Assembly (NCBI GenBank): GCA_930367205.1
Contig: OV884014.1
Location: 108,476,138-108,540,137, forward strand
DNA from: Acanthosoma haemorrhoidale
Lineage: Eukaryota; Arthropoda; Insecta; Hemiptera; Acanthosomatidae
Direction of reading: 5' to 3'
DNA length: 64,000 bases
Below the pieces are notes generated by a model. It did no database searches. It was not told the origin of the DNA and saw only the letters and a program-made list of their open reading frames with translations. Positions 54,157 through 64,000 of the stretch are shown here, one piece after another. The position numbers and the translations under genes are program-made. Every line of letters starts with the position of its first letter. The stretch's first letter is position 1.

Positions 54157-56327
54157 ATGATGGGGCACGTAATTTTAAATTACAACGTCTGCGGCCTTCG
54201 GCCCAAACAAGCCGACGTAGAAGTAATTCTACGGCTCCATTCGCCAGACGTTGTCGTTCTCACCGATACCCGGCTGAAGAAAATACACTTCTGCCGCTTC
54301 CCGGGTTATACTGCCTACCGCCAAGACACCGACACTATATCTGGAGGAGTAGTGGTGTTAGTTAAAAACGGAATACCCTGTAGGAGACTACCCCCACCCG
54401 TGACCCTAGGGCCCTCCCACTACATCGTAACGCTCCAGCTACGACTCACGAACAACATCATCGTGTCAGGAGTCTACAGAAGACCAAGAGCCGTCTGCGA
54501 CCCGTACAAGCTTCTGCTCACTACGGTAGCTCATGACCGAAGACACGTCATCGTGGGTGACCTAAATGCTAACCACAGCTGGTGGAGCAGTACTACGGCA
54601 AACGCCCTAGGCCGCTATATCACTAAAACTCCATTTACGGTCATCCACCCAGGATTGCCGACCTTCTGTCATTTCGCTAACCCAGACAGAACCTCCACGC
54701 CTGACCTGCTCCTGACACAACAGCCACACCGGGTCACCGGATGCTCGGCCTTAGATTTCACCACCTCCGACCAGGCCGATGGTTCTCTATGAACTAGAAG
54801 GCGACATGCCAGAGCCGCCTGCTTCTAGGTACAGGTACGATGAGGCCAAATGGGACCTCTACAAGCATCTCATCAAGACCGAGTTGCCCACAATCACGCC
54901 CCTGAGACACACTTGGGACATAGATTACGCTATCTATCAGCTACAGGACGTCATCGTCAGAGCTGCCGATGCATCGATCCCGAAATTTTTTCCGAAGCCT
55001 CCTTCTCTGAGAAAGCCTCCGGATCACATCCTACAACTGATTAGATAGTGTAATAACATCAAGAACAGGTGGTTTAGGACCAAAAACAAGGACTTAAAAC
55101 CGGTTTTAAATGCTCTCACAAACCAAGTTAAGTCCCTGATGGCCCAGTGGAAAAATTTGATTTGGGAAGATCGCCTCACCAGTCTCCACGGTGACCACAA
55201 GCAATTGTGGAAGCTTGTGAAGACCGGCAGGTCCAAAAAAAAACGGTGTAAGGCTGGCCGTGAACGGGCAGTTCATCTTCAACACCGAACAGGCTGGCAT
55301 ACTGGCGGATCATTATGAGGAAGTCAGTCATGGCCAGAGACAGCCAATAGCTTTCGACTCTGTGGACCACTGCACCCTACTCCAACGTCTGAGGGAATAT
55401 GAATTCTCGGATCAGCTACAGAACCTGATGTCTTTATACCTCACAGGCAGAACTTTTTTGGTTTGGATAGGCACCACGTCTACGACCCGAAGAAACACTG
55501 CCGGTGTCCCCCAAGGATCAGTGCTAGGCCCCCTGCTGTTCAACATCTACACCGCCCACATCGTAGGAGCCTCGTACCCTCACTGCGAGGTACCGGCGTA
55601 TGCGGACGACATAGTTGTCTACAGCACTAGCATTAATCCAACCAGAGCCCTGAAATTTGCTGAGAGCGCCAGCCAACACATTGCTGTGAAACTCAACGCC
55701 GTCAACATCAAAGTTAACCCGGCCAAGACGCAAGGAATTATATTTAGTTACAAATCAGGACATAAGAAACTACCAAAATCCTTCGTCTTAGACGGCAAAG
55801 AGTGCGCCGTGAGCAACAAGCTATGCTACCTTGGGATTACCCTCGGTAGACACTTGTCGTTCACGACACATCTCAGCAAGAAGCTAAAGAGTGTTAGAAA
55901 AAAGTTCTACAGCCTCGGACACCTACCTCACAGCCCGGCTCTATCAGTACGCCTCAAGCTGCTGATTTACCGGAGCGTCCTAAGACCTGCTTTGATGTAC
56001 GGGACCCCACTGTTCAAGTATCTAACTCCTAACACTCTAAAAACGCTCCAGCAATTTCAGAACAGAGTTATCCGTGCCTCCCTCACACATACCCCATTCC
56101 ACCGAATGAAGGCAAACGACATCCACGAAAAATTTGAAGTGCTCACCTTTCAAGATTTCATTAAGAGACGACACATCAAATTTTTCGACTCGTTGCAACA
56201 CTGCCACAACCCACTCTTCTCCGACCTTCAACCACCACCAATGCCCGTCCGATGGACGCACTGCTGGACCACAGAAGCCTGGAGACAAATAGACGTGATC
56301 GAACCAGATCCCTCTGACGGGGACTGA
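54157..56327 (+). pseudogene. ORF2 of Jockey family D: endonuclease and reverse transcriptase, broken
   Basis: The AP-type endonuclease starts at ATG 54157 ('LNYNVCGLRP', then 'VVVLTDTRL', 'GVYRRPR', 'IVGDLNANHSWW', and a degraded SDH end near 54770 where the frame shifts). A second frame, 54779-55048, ends at a TAG at 55046. The RT frame 55260-56327 has motif A 'AFDSVDH', motif B 'GVPQGSVLGPLLFNI', motif C YADD (55599-55610), 'YLGITLGRHLSF' and a C-terminal 'RRHIKFFDSLQHC'. Between 'EEVSHG' and 'AFDSVDH' (about 55330-55350) the fingers are deleted, roughly 200 residues by comparison with the family. No RNase H, as usual for Jockey. Confidence 0.85.
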
Positions 56328-56704
56328 ACGACCAAGACCCAGCCAAGTGATCGAGGTCGATCTCCCGGCCGACTCAACCGAAGCAAGAATACCCCTTCTA
56401 CCTGCTCAGGGCAGGACGATTCCCCGGCCGATAGGCCGACTCAGTGCAGCCCCCTACAGGGGCCGAGGCAAGGTGCGACCTGGCCGACTTCAAACCAATG
56501 CCTAGTACCCCTAGGCTCCACCATAGGTAGACTCTCACTACCTTCCCGAATCCACCCGCCTCTTTCAGGCATCCCACAACCCATATCCTTCTCTCATACT
56601 TCCTTCAAATGGGAGTCCCCTTAGTGAAAGGCATCCATCATCCCAAATTCCTACATCCTATATTTTCAGTTGAGAGCTAAGTAAAAAAAACAAAACAAAA
56701 AAAA

Positions 56705-57028
56705 ACTAAATGAAATATTACGAACCATAACAAGTTAAAAAAAATAACGAATGACTCACTCGAGGAAAGATTAAGACCAGCTGTAATAGCATACAACAAT
56801 ACACTGAACAGTACACTAAAACTTACTCCTGACGAGATAATGTTTGTAATAACTAAACAACATAACAATAAAGACACTTGCGCTGATTCGGACAATTCTA
56901 TGGACTGCAAAAACGTTTATGAAAATAACTGACCTGGGTAATATTAACGGAATGTTACACTACACACTAAACAATGTAAAAGTAATTGAAAAATACTTAA
57001 AAACATTCATGTATATCAAATATCCTTT
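56705..57028 (+). pseudogene. Gypsy/errantivirus-like integrase, continuation after the LINE
   Basis: After the target duplication the integrase reading resumes. A short frame is followed by a frameshift near 56740, then 'LRPAVIAYNNTLNSTLKLTP' and 'DEIMF' (about 56770-56850), the conserved integrase segment that follows the catalytic Glu. It stops at 56931. The remaining sequence to 57028 is AT-rich. This is the same pol as 53440-53910. Confidence 0.7.
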
Positions 57029-57040
57029 ATAATGGTAAAA

Positions 57041-58168
57041 GAAGCGCAAGCCTTGAACGTGGCTTACAGACTTGCGAAATCAGGAACAAGATCCAAAGTC
57101 ATGACTCACATGGGGCATGGGAACTTGTTCAGAAGAATTGATGAGGACGAGGTGCTGTCAATGCACTCTGACCTACAAGTTAAGAAACACACAGATGTCT
57201 TATACTGTGCGGTAAACACAAAGACCAAACCACATAAACTGTGTAATGGGATTAATTGCTATACAGACGGCTCACTAACAGAAAACGGATCAGGGGCCGG
57301 CATATGGAGGAAAGATAAACCAGAATCTGGGATTTCTATTCCTTTAGGTAGACACACCTCGGTCTTTCAGGCCGAAGTGATGGCGATCAATGTCTGTACC
57401 CAAACCTTAATTGGGGAGGGTGTAAAAAACAGACTGATCACAATTTTCACGGATAGCCAGGCTGCAATTGGCGCCCTGAGAAGCTATACGACCAGATCTT
57501 ATTTGGTTGAGGAGTGCAAAAACAACCTAAACACACTCTCGCTAGCCAATAAGGTTAGAATCGACTGGGTGCCAGGACACACAGGCATCACAGGCAATGA
57601 GAAGGCAGATGGCCTTGCAAGGGTGGGCTCAGAACAGACACCTCTTGCACCTGAACCCATATGTGGTATCAGCCTCAGCTACGCTAAAAGGCGTATAAAA
57701 TTAGCTTTAGAGGACAGGGCAAGACTCTCTTGGAGAGAAACTAAGAAACAGGAACACTCGAAACTGTTTCTTGATGGACCCTGTAAGAGAAGAAGCTCAG
57801 CACTTCTATCAATGGACAGGTGGACACTCAAAAGTGTGACAGGACTCTATACAGGTCACTGTCGGTTAAATAAACACCTCTTTAATTTGGGGATAGTTGG
57901 ATCACCAATCTGCAGATTCTGCAAGAAAGAGGGAGAAACGGCACGTCATATAATATGTGACTGTGATAACCTAGCTAGAAGGCGATACCTTCACTTTGGT
58001 AGTGATCGCATTGTAGACCCCAAACTATGTGAACTGATCGATCCATTCGGTATCCTCAGATTTGCAAGGGCCGTGGGCCTGTCACATATATAGGACAGGG
58101 ACATGGACGGCGCACAATAGGTCTCACTGAGGCCGCGGTGCACAAATGCCGGAACAAAAATAATAATA
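57041..58168 (+). mobile_element. I-clade LINE, 5'-truncated, RNase H domain intact, 12-bp target duplication
   Basis: ATAATGGTAAAA at 57029-57040 is repeated at 58169-58180, directly after a (TAA)n tail (58158-58168), the typical 3' end of I-type LINEs. The long frame (57041-58093; the ATG at 57032 belongs to the target site) encodes a complete RNase H: 'YTDGSL' (about 57260), 'FQAEVMAI', 'FTDSQAAIGAL', 'WVPGHTGITGNEKADGLAR'. The terminal 'CRFCKKEGETARHIICDC' CCHC-like motif follows. RNase H removes RNA from the cDNA hybrid. There are no stops within the domain, so the insertion is young. Its 3' end matches 14635-14928 at about 98 percent by eye. Confidence 0.9.
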
Positions 58169-58343
58169 ATAATGGTAAAATATATCAATGCTTTTTTATT
58201 AAATATACTAACCCTAATGTTTAGCACACTGATGAACTAAATGTATACCTAACTAAGAACACCTAAATTAGATAATTGTTACAATAACGACACTATTTTT
58301 CTTGGAGACACTGCTCTGATTAATGTGCCTAATGTAGATTGTT

Positions 58344-58445
58344 TAGTTTTTTAGTTAGTTAACAATCTTTATTGTGCAATAATTACAATCTGCCTTTTAT
58401 AAGGCAATAATAATACAGATAAATGATCTCATTCATACCATATAG
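58344..58445 (-). mobile_element. LINE family B 3' tail, 14-bp target duplication
   Basis: About 100 bases matching, in reverse, the family B 3' end at 17850-17955 (the TGAATGAGATCATTTATCTG stretch and the CAGATTGTAATTATTGCA stretch). TAATGTAGATTGTT at 58330-58343 recurs at 58446-58459, an exact 14-bp target duplication. It is one of the shortest LINE insertions in the window and inserted in minus orientation. Confidence 0.85.
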
Positions 58446-58756
58446 TAATGTAGATTGTTATAAAGAAATTTCCCCCATCCATAATTGTAGTGACCCCCAG
58501 TGTCAGCAGTCGAAGTGTACACATCTCTGCTGCCAGTGTTTCCCGCCATCATCTTCTGCCACCATCTTACGTGGCCCAAGGTACATTTTTATTATTTTTG
58601 TGACAGTGTTGTTGTGTCAGTGTTTTTTCGTGTATGGGGACGGCACCCCAGTAAAATATTTTGCTGTATTGGACACATTCGTTTCTAAAGCATGGAGATG
58701 GAAGTTGAGACTTCCACTGACTGACTAGGAAGAGACCTGCTTCACCGGAACAGATT

Positions 58757-59997
58757 GTGGAAATTGAAGACGATGAAGAGGATTTCACTTTCCCAAAGAT
58801 TACGGTGAAGGTGCAAAGGCCTACGAAGGCAAAAAATCCGACCAGGGTCGGAAACAAATTTCAAGCCTTAGCCACTGAGTCACCGGAAAGCCCACATCCG
58901 GTGGCTCAAGTGCCTAAAAAGCCGCCGCCAGTTGTTGTCTTAGGAGAGACAACAACAAATCTAACGCAATTGCTCAGAGGAGCAAACATCACGGATTTCG
59001 CCTTGCGAAGGACGAAGGATGGGGTGACCATATATCCTGAGACAGAAGAGTCACGAGAAAAAATCGTGAAGTTGATGCAGGATAACAGAAAGGAATTTCA
59101 CACATTCGCACCAAGAGGAGGACCGAGAAATAGGAAATTTCTTATTCTCGGGCTAGATGTCCAAGAGGACATAAACGAAATAAAAACCGTAATAACAGAT
59201 GCAGTACCAGGAGTCGTTGACGAACGACGACTCAGGAAGAGTGATCCCTCAGGCAGAAAAACGGAGATTTCACCAGTCCTGGTAACCACTAACATTAGCG
59301 TCACCTTGAACGACATGAAGAAGGTACGTGCCGTGAACCATGTACTAATAAGGGTGGTGACCTTCAAAGAAGAGAAAGGGATCCCGCAATGTTACAGATG
59401 CCAAGAGTACGGCCACACAAGGAACCACTGCGGCCAAAAATCAAATATGTGAGATGCGCAGGCCCCCACGAGGTGGCGCAATGTCCACGAAACGAGGAAG
59501 CCCCACTCAAATGCTCAAACTGCGGCGAGGCTCATCCGGCGTCGTACAGAGGCTGCGCGAAGAGAAAGGAGCTTCTCGCCAGAGTTAGACCTGCAAGCAA
59601 ACTGCAGCCACAGCGGAAGAGACGAAGACAGGACGAGCCAATGATGAGGCCGGCTCCACCGCCATCTACAAATGCTTGGCAGAACCCGCTTTACAAGCTG
59701 TTTCAGTACAGCAATGAAGACAGAGCTGCCCCCTCCACGTCGAGAGCTGCCCCCTCCACGTCGAGAGCTGCCCCCTCCACGTCGAGAGCTGCCCCCTCCA
59801 CGTCGAGAGCGGCCCCCAGAAACTCCGAGAACTCTTCGGAAAATATTAACTGTGAGTACCTAGATCCTAGGCTCAAGTTTCTATCAAACGACCAGCGCCA
59901 AGACCTTGAATGTGGACCGAAATGGGTAACTGCCCTAGTCGATTTCTGCAGCCAGGTGCTCATGGCTATAATATCTGGTAAACATCAACAATGGTAG
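58757..59997 (+). pseudogene. Jockey ORF1 (Gag-like) with zinc knuckles and a 7-residue tandem repeat
   Basis: The frame 58757-59452 carries an acidic start, then the Jockey ORF1 core ('TNLTQLLRGANITDFALRR', 'FHTFAPRGGPRNRKFLILGL', 'IRVVTFKEEKGIPQCYRCQE') and the first knuckle CYRCQEYGHTRNHC. A frameshift near 59440 moves it to 59389-59997 with a second, partly degraded knuckle ('VRCAGPHEVAQC') and a third, CSNCGEAHPASYRGC. A basic stretch and then a tandem RAAPSTS heptapeptide (21 bp, four copies plus part, 59729-59815) follow. The protein would package LINE RNA. ORF2 starts before the ORF1 stop (59991). Confidence 0.85.
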
Positions 59998-61103
59998 ATT
60001 ACCAAGTTTTAAATTTTAACGTTGATGGTCTCCTGGCCAAAATAGATGAGGTAGAAGTGCTGCTAGCCCTCTACCGACCAGATATTGTAGTGGAGACCCA
60101 TTTACCTTACCGCCCTATACAGAAGACCGTACGCGTCTCTGCAGCAGTACTCAGCCTTGCTACACGCATGTGTGCAGAGATCTAACCACCGGGTGGTGGG
60201 AGATCTCAACACAAAACATACCATGTGGTATAACACCGTAACAAACAAGGCTGGGAGACTCCTGTTGAGAACGCCGTTTACAGTCGTTCACATCCAGAGC
60301 CACGGCTATGATTTCCATTGATTGCACCCAAGCATTCGACTCGGTGTCTCACGGGACACTGTGTCAAATGCTCTGCGACCGGGAATGCCCGGAACAACTC
60401 TTATCTATTCTGGCTAGCTTTCTGAAAAACAGATCGTTGCGGGTGCGGGTGGGTGATAGCTTCTCCGAAGCTGTGCCACTGACCTGTGGAGTACCCCAAG
60501 GCGCCGTCTTATCCCCTGTATTCAACGTATACACGTCTGAGATTGTCGGAGCCCGGTACAAAAATACCACAGTTACTGCTTGTGCAGATGACATAGCGGT
60601 GTACAGTAGCAGCATGAGTGCCAAGGTAGCTCTAACACAGGCTGAAGCAGCCTGTAACCAGATAAGTGAGAGATTGGGGAGACTCAATATCTCTGTAAAC
60701 GCAGGTAAGACTGACTGTGTAATTTTCTCTTTCCAAAAGGGAAAAAGCCCGCTCCCTACTAGTTACATAGTAGGAACGGAGGAAAATTCACCAGCCAACG
60801 ACCTAGTATATCTGGGGACATACTAAGGCCTACTCTGCTGTATGGTGCACCGCTATTTCGTTATCTGACGTATACTACAGCTAAGAAACTCCAACAATTC
60901 CAAAACGGTATACTGATGGTCAGAGGTACTTCATTCGAGCAGCGAAGAAACAGTGAGCTGCATGAGATATTTGAGCTGCCTACGGTGGATGAAATCAATT
61001 TTTCGACTCATTACAATATCTAACAAACCCGGTGTTTAACACTATAACCCCCGCTCCGTTCCCCCATCGATGGCAGGACGCTGTCGCGGCTGGAACACTC
61101 TAG
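59991..61103 (+). pseudogene. Jockey ORF2 (family C): remnant endonuclease, partial RT
   Basis: Begins 'MVDYQVLNFNVDGLLAKIDE' with the endonuclease opening motif at 59991, which is lost in an internal deletion by about 60100. A short endonuclease remnant ('RVVGDLNTKH'-like) is visible near 60195. The RT frame 60308-60826 has motif A 'DCTQAFDSVSH', 'SFLKNRSLRVRVGDSFSE', motif B 'GVPQGAVLSPVFNV' and motif C as CADD (60581-60592) in place of Y/FADD. Another deletion at about 60822 joins to the C-terminus ('LLYGAPLFRYLT' ... 'NPVFNT'), ending at TAG 61101-61103. Not functional. Confidence 0.8.
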
Positions 61104-61407
61104 TCCTCGGTTTTAGGTAGAGATTTAGTTTATTTTGTTTAGTTTTGGTTTGTTTTGTTTGTTTTGTTTTGTTCCTAGTGTTTAGTGTTGGTGTCGGTGA
61201 CAAATAGAAGGTGAGCCTCATCACTAGTGTTGTATAAGAACAATGAACTATTAACGACAGTAAAAATTTATTATATTTAGGCACTCCGCCAAATGCATGT
61301 AAATGCAGAAAGAGGAGAAACATGTAATCCAAATATTTTGTTATTTTTCTTTTTTGTACATTGTATTGTTTTGTTAAGGTTTTGAAATTAAAAAAAAACC
61401 TGTAGGC

Positions 61408-61572
61408 CTACTCTCTCTGCAGCACCTCTGAGCCTGTCACCCTGTCACTCAGCCACCTGGCAGACCCTCTGGCGCCTTGTACCTGTTACGCTGCCGGGCT
61501 TCCGCTCGAACTCTGAACACGTCTTATTCTTTATGAAACCTCTTCTCTTAAACACAGTGTATTGTCGGTACA
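61408..61572 (+). mobile_element. LTR fragment, family A, 3' end
   Basis: Matches the last part of the LTR at 63265-63985: 'CTACTCTCTCT', 'GCAGACCCTCTGGCG', 'CGCTCGAACTCTGAA', 'AACACAGTGTATTGTCGG'. It ends TCGGTACA at 61572, and the following CATCCCTATCA is also shared, so some leader sequence is kept. The 5' part of the LTR is missing, replaced by the Jockey element ending at 61398. Confidence 0.7.
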
Positions 61573-61699
61573 CATCCCTATCATGAAATGGAGTCAGATA
61601 TTAACGCCAACATGGAACAATGGTCCATGTTATAAACTACAACAATCCACACTTGTCACCAGGGCTAGAGTGATTAGGCACTCCTCTAGTGGCAACCCG

Positions 61700-62043
61700 A
61701 CAATAATAAATATCACCAATTATATAACTCCTTTAAAATAAAAATCGATAATATAACAACTATACCTCAAATTAATGTAACTCAAGTAGAATTAATATCT
61801 TTAATAACCAATGAATATAATTATATGTATTCTATTCAATCCTTTATTATTGTAATCATTGTAACAATCTTATTGTATATATGTCACAGATATTGTAAAG
61901 GCTGTTGTTCAAAAACTATCCCAATAGATATCCCCACAGTTGTTTACCAAGCTCCTCCACCAACATCCAATGACCTAGCAGCAATTGACAACTACCTGGC
62001 ATCCATCAAATCTTATTATCCTGCTCAGGAGTTCAGGACCTAA
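61700..62043 (+). pseudogene. Errantivirus-like Env C-terminus (transmembrane tail)
   Basis: The frame ending at TAA 62041-62043 reads 'INVTQVELISLITNEYN'-like ectodomain end, a hydrophobic membrane segment ('FIIVIIVTILLYICHRYC', residues about 7-24 of the 72-codon frame at 61825) and a cytoplasmic tail with 'IPIDIPTVVYQ'. This is the pattern of insect endogenous retrovirus envelope tails. Upstream reading is interrupted by a stop near 61738, and most of Env is absent. It lies just before a polypurine tract and LTR, the right position for env. Envelope would mediate membrane fusion; this remnant cannot. Confidence 0.6.
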
Positions 62044-62053
62044 AAATGGGAAG

Positions 62054-62275
62054 AGTTATATAACCCTCATATCTAGCCTAGTCAATATCAACAGTCTAAT
62101 CAACAACCATTGATAACTAGCTATATAAGCACCCCTCTCACGACGGGGATCAACTTGTTAATTGTAATCCCATCTAGTATGTCATTTTGATTATTTAATA
62201 TATATTTAACCAGTGTTTGTGTGTTTCATAATAAAGCTTTTTAAAAACACTTTCCTCTTTTGAGATTATTTAACT
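62054..62275 (+). mobile_element. 3' LTR of the errantivirus-like element
   Basis: Preceded by a polypurine tract (AAAAATGGGAAG, 62042-62053), as in gypsy. Begins AGTTATATAACC and ends TTATTTAACT (62275), AGT...ACT ends typical of errantiviruses. A TATA box TATATAAG at 62122-62129 and AATAAA at 62230-62235 are in LTR order. It is about 222 bp and abuts a mariner on the right. The 5' LTR is not in the window. Confidence 0.65.
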
Positions 62276-62338
62276 GTAGTTTGACGCGAAATTCCGACGA
62301 CACCGATTGTATTGTATGTGTTTAGGATCATCCTGAAA

Positions 62339-63264
62339 ATGGAAAACCAAAACGAACATTATCGACACCACATGCTTTTTTATTTAATAAAAGGCAAGAA
62401 AGCAGTGGAAACTTGCAGGAAGATATGCGCTGTGTACGGAGAGGATGATTTCGATCGACCTTTTCAAGATTTCGATCAGAAAATGGTTCGATCCAAGACG
62501 CACCTCGCTCTGGCCGGCCAACTGAGATTAACAGCGACAAAGTGAAGGAATTTCTCCACACCAATCCCCGTTATACAACTAGGGAGATCGCAGTTATCCT
62601 CAAAATATCCAAATCGAGTGTTGAAAACAATCTGCATCAACTTGGCTACGTGAGCAGGCTCGATGTTTGGGTTCCCCATCAACTTAGTGAGGCTAACCTA
62701 GCCTGAAGGATTTCCATCTGCGATTCGTTGCGGTAACGTGAAGGAAACGATCCTTTTTTGAAGAGAATGATGACAGGGGACGAAAAGTGGATCGCCTATA
62801 ACAATGTGGAGCGCAAACGCTCATGGGGGAAGCGCGGCGAATCACCACAAACAACCCCCAAAGCAGGACTTCACCCAAAGAAGGTTATGATCTCGATTTG
62901 GTGGGATTGGAGGGGTGTTGTCTTTCACAAACTTCTTCCCACGAACGGGACCATCAATTCGGATGTGTACTGTGACCAGCTGGACAAAATAAATGCAGCG
63001 ATCCACCAGAAGCGTCCAGAACTAGCCAACCGTAAGGGGATTGTCTTCCATCACGACAATGCCAGACCGCACACTTCTTTGCAGACGCGGCAGAAGTTAC
63101 TGGAGCTTGGCTGGGAAGTTTTGCCGCACCCTCCATATTCGCCCGACATTGCACCTTCACATTTCCACCTGTTTCGGTCTCTTCAAAATTAATTGAATGG
63201 ACAGACCTTCAACTCTGAAGAAGATGTAAAAATCCACTTGGAAAATCTTTTTGTTAATGACAAT
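62339..63264 (+). pseudogene. Mariner transposase, frameshifted, third catalytic Asp lost
   Basis: ATG 62339 opens the N-terminal helix-turn-helix part ('YLIKGKKAVETCRKICAVYG'). A frameshift near 62480 leads to 'DAPRSGRP'-type and second HTH sequence, the 'WVPHQLSE' mariner signature near 62670, then a stop near 62703 and another break. The catalytic frame 62758-63192 has Asp in 'MTGDEKWI' (62779) and in 'FHHDNARPH' (63055), but the third position 34 residues on, normally Asp in APSD, is His ('SPDIAPSHFHLF', codon CAT 63160-63162). It is a D34D-type family. The 3' end is cut by the LTR at 63265 and no terminal inverted repeat is visible. Confidence 0.85.
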
Positions 63265-63985
63265 TGTAGCGAGCGCGAACAATATATGTAAATTACCCTA
63301 TACTCTGGAGCATAATGTATTATAATATAAATGCAAATCTTTGTAAACTTCTTGTAATAAATCATAGAGAGGTCGGTAGTCGTGAAACAGGTAACAGAGG
63401 GTCGAAGGTCCTGCAATAAAACCTGAGAGGATAAGCCACTGCCCCTAATAAAATAGACCCAAGCAGACCTTCAGTCACTGTCCGGGGTCATAAAATCTAA
63501 AAGCCATGCCAATAAACAGTCCTATAGGGGACGAGCGATCACGTATCGCTCGGTAGGCGTGACATCATAAAACACACCCTTTTAGGCCAACAGTCATAAA
63601 ACTTAAGGGGGATTAGCCACCCGGGCATCATAAAACATACCTTCTGCAGCCAGGCTCCGCCTTACGGTAGGGAGGGGGGATGGATATTTAAATCAAGGGT
63701 TTCGCCCTGCAGACCCACTCTTTCCCAGGCTCCTCATCTAGACTGCCACTATCACTCGTCGCGATTAGCCAGGGCCCCGGGGCCCTGGGAGTACGTCCAC
63801 TCAGCCTTCCACTGGTCTACACTCTCTCTACCACACCTCTGCGCCGTCCCTGTCTTACAGCCTCTAGCAGACCCTCTGACGACTTGTACGATTACGCTGC
63901 CGATCTCTCACCCGAACTCTGAAAACTGGTCTTATTATTTATGAACCTCTGAACCTCATCCTGAACACAGTGTATTGTCGGGACA
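63265..63985 (+). mobile_element. LTR, family A, possibly 5' LTR of an element continuing off the window
   Basis: Starts TGTAGCGAGCGCGAAC at 63265 and would end ...CGGGACA at 63985 (TGT...ACA), about 721 bp. A TATA-like ATATTTAAATC lies near 63685. The final part matches 61408-61572 and, in reverse, the LTR at 604-1080; the start matches 43694. Bases 63986-64000 repeat the CATCCCTATCA leader seen after 61572, so internal sequence probably follows outside the window. It interrupts the mariner at its 3' end. Confidence 0.7.
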
Positions 63986-64000
63986 CATCCCTATCAATAA

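Larger units (their letters stand above)
53911..56704 (+). mobile_element. Jockey-clade LINE (family D) inserted in the integrase
   Basis: Contains the end of ORF1, an ORF2 with endonuclease and reverse transcriptase, a 3' untranslated region (56328-56680) and an A/C-rich tail (about 56681-56704). ACTAATCGAAATA at 53898-53910 and ACTAAATGAAATA at 56705-56717 are an 11/13 target duplication, and integrase coding sequence continues on the far side, which proves the insertion. The element is 5'-truncated within ORF1 and internally deleted in ORF2. Confidence 0.85.
58470..61398 (+). mobile_element. Jockey-clade LINE (family C), near full-length but deleted and frameshifted
   Basis: 5' leader (58470-58756), ORF1 with PRE_C2HC-type region and zinc knuckles, a shortened ORF2, a 3' untranslated region and an A-rich end (AAATTAAAAAAAAA, about 61385-61398). 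Related fragments lie at 19115 and 46200 on the minus strand. The 5' end is approximate and no target duplication was found. It abuts an LTR fragment on the right. Confidence 0.8.

Noticed and set aside
57991..58227. Minus-strand frames opposite LINE coding regions (also 14741-14959, 55024-55370, 58567-58857, 59098-59367)
   Set aside because: All are antisense shadows of LINE ORFs with strong plus-strand motifs.
59703..59963. Minus-strand frame with an EGAALDV heptapeptide repeat
   Set aside because: It is the antisense reading of the RAAPSTS repeat in Jockey ORF1.
1..64000. Prokaryotic operon or phage origin for the window
   Set aside because: LINEs with target duplications, mariners, LTR elements, satellite DNA and splice/polyadenylation signals are all eukaryotic; there are no Shine-Dalgarno-led gene clusters.

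Overview
The window is eukaryotic nuclear DNA and most likely comes from an arthropod, probably an insect. This rests on its AT-rich composition, GT-AG splice-like signals, one probable secreted host protein exon with a polyadenylation signal, and a transposon set typical of insect genomes: gypsy/errantivirus-like LTR elements with env, Jockey- and I-clade LINEs, mariners and a Polinton/adintovirus-like remnant. No species can be named from the sequence. Nearly all recognisable coding sequence belongs to mobile elements, and nearly all of that is broken.

Layout. 0.6-2.1 kb: 3' end of a minus-strand gypsy-type LTR element (integrase tail, polypurine tract, LTR). 2.5-9 kb: a decayed Polinton/Maverick or adintovirus-like element with a BIR-domain ORF, small ORFs (one with a candidate 72-nt intron), a protein-primed type B DNA polymerase, an integrase with a chromodomain, and a conserved Polinton protein of unknown function. 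9-24.7 kb: AT-rich DNA with several 5'-truncated LINE copies, four of which keep readable or candidate target-site duplications. 24.7-25.6 kb: an inverted-duplication (foldback) mariner. 26.35-36.03 kb: a 9.7-kb satellite of 53-bp monomers (about 182 copies) organised in alternating 13- and 15-monomer blocks, i.e. a 28-monomer, 1,484-bp higher-order repeat. 38.98-42.03 kb: a young LTR element reduced to gag plus protease between near-identical LTR segments. 48.2-49.3 kb: 3.2 copies of an apparently identical 350-bp tandem repeat. 49.3-51.5 kb: a minus-strand errantivirus-like gag/protease with probable LTR. 51.7-52.9 kb: the best host gene candidate, a 376-residue secreted glycoprotein. 53.4-58.5 kb: a gypsy integrase split by a Jockey element and followed by an I-clade LINE and a LINE tail, each with target duplications, so the order of insertion can be read. 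58.5-64 kb: a second Jockey family, an LTR fragment, an errantivirus env tail with its 3' LTR, a mariner with a mutated catalytic residue, and an incoming LTR at the window edge.

The elements do not form a working pathway. The window records successive insertions, plus one large, recently homogenised satellite. The most unusual structures are the higher-order satellite with a hairpin in every monomer, the BIR-carrying virus-like element, the foldback mariner and the exactly repeated 350-bp block. All homology statements come from reading translated motifs by eye; no database search was run.
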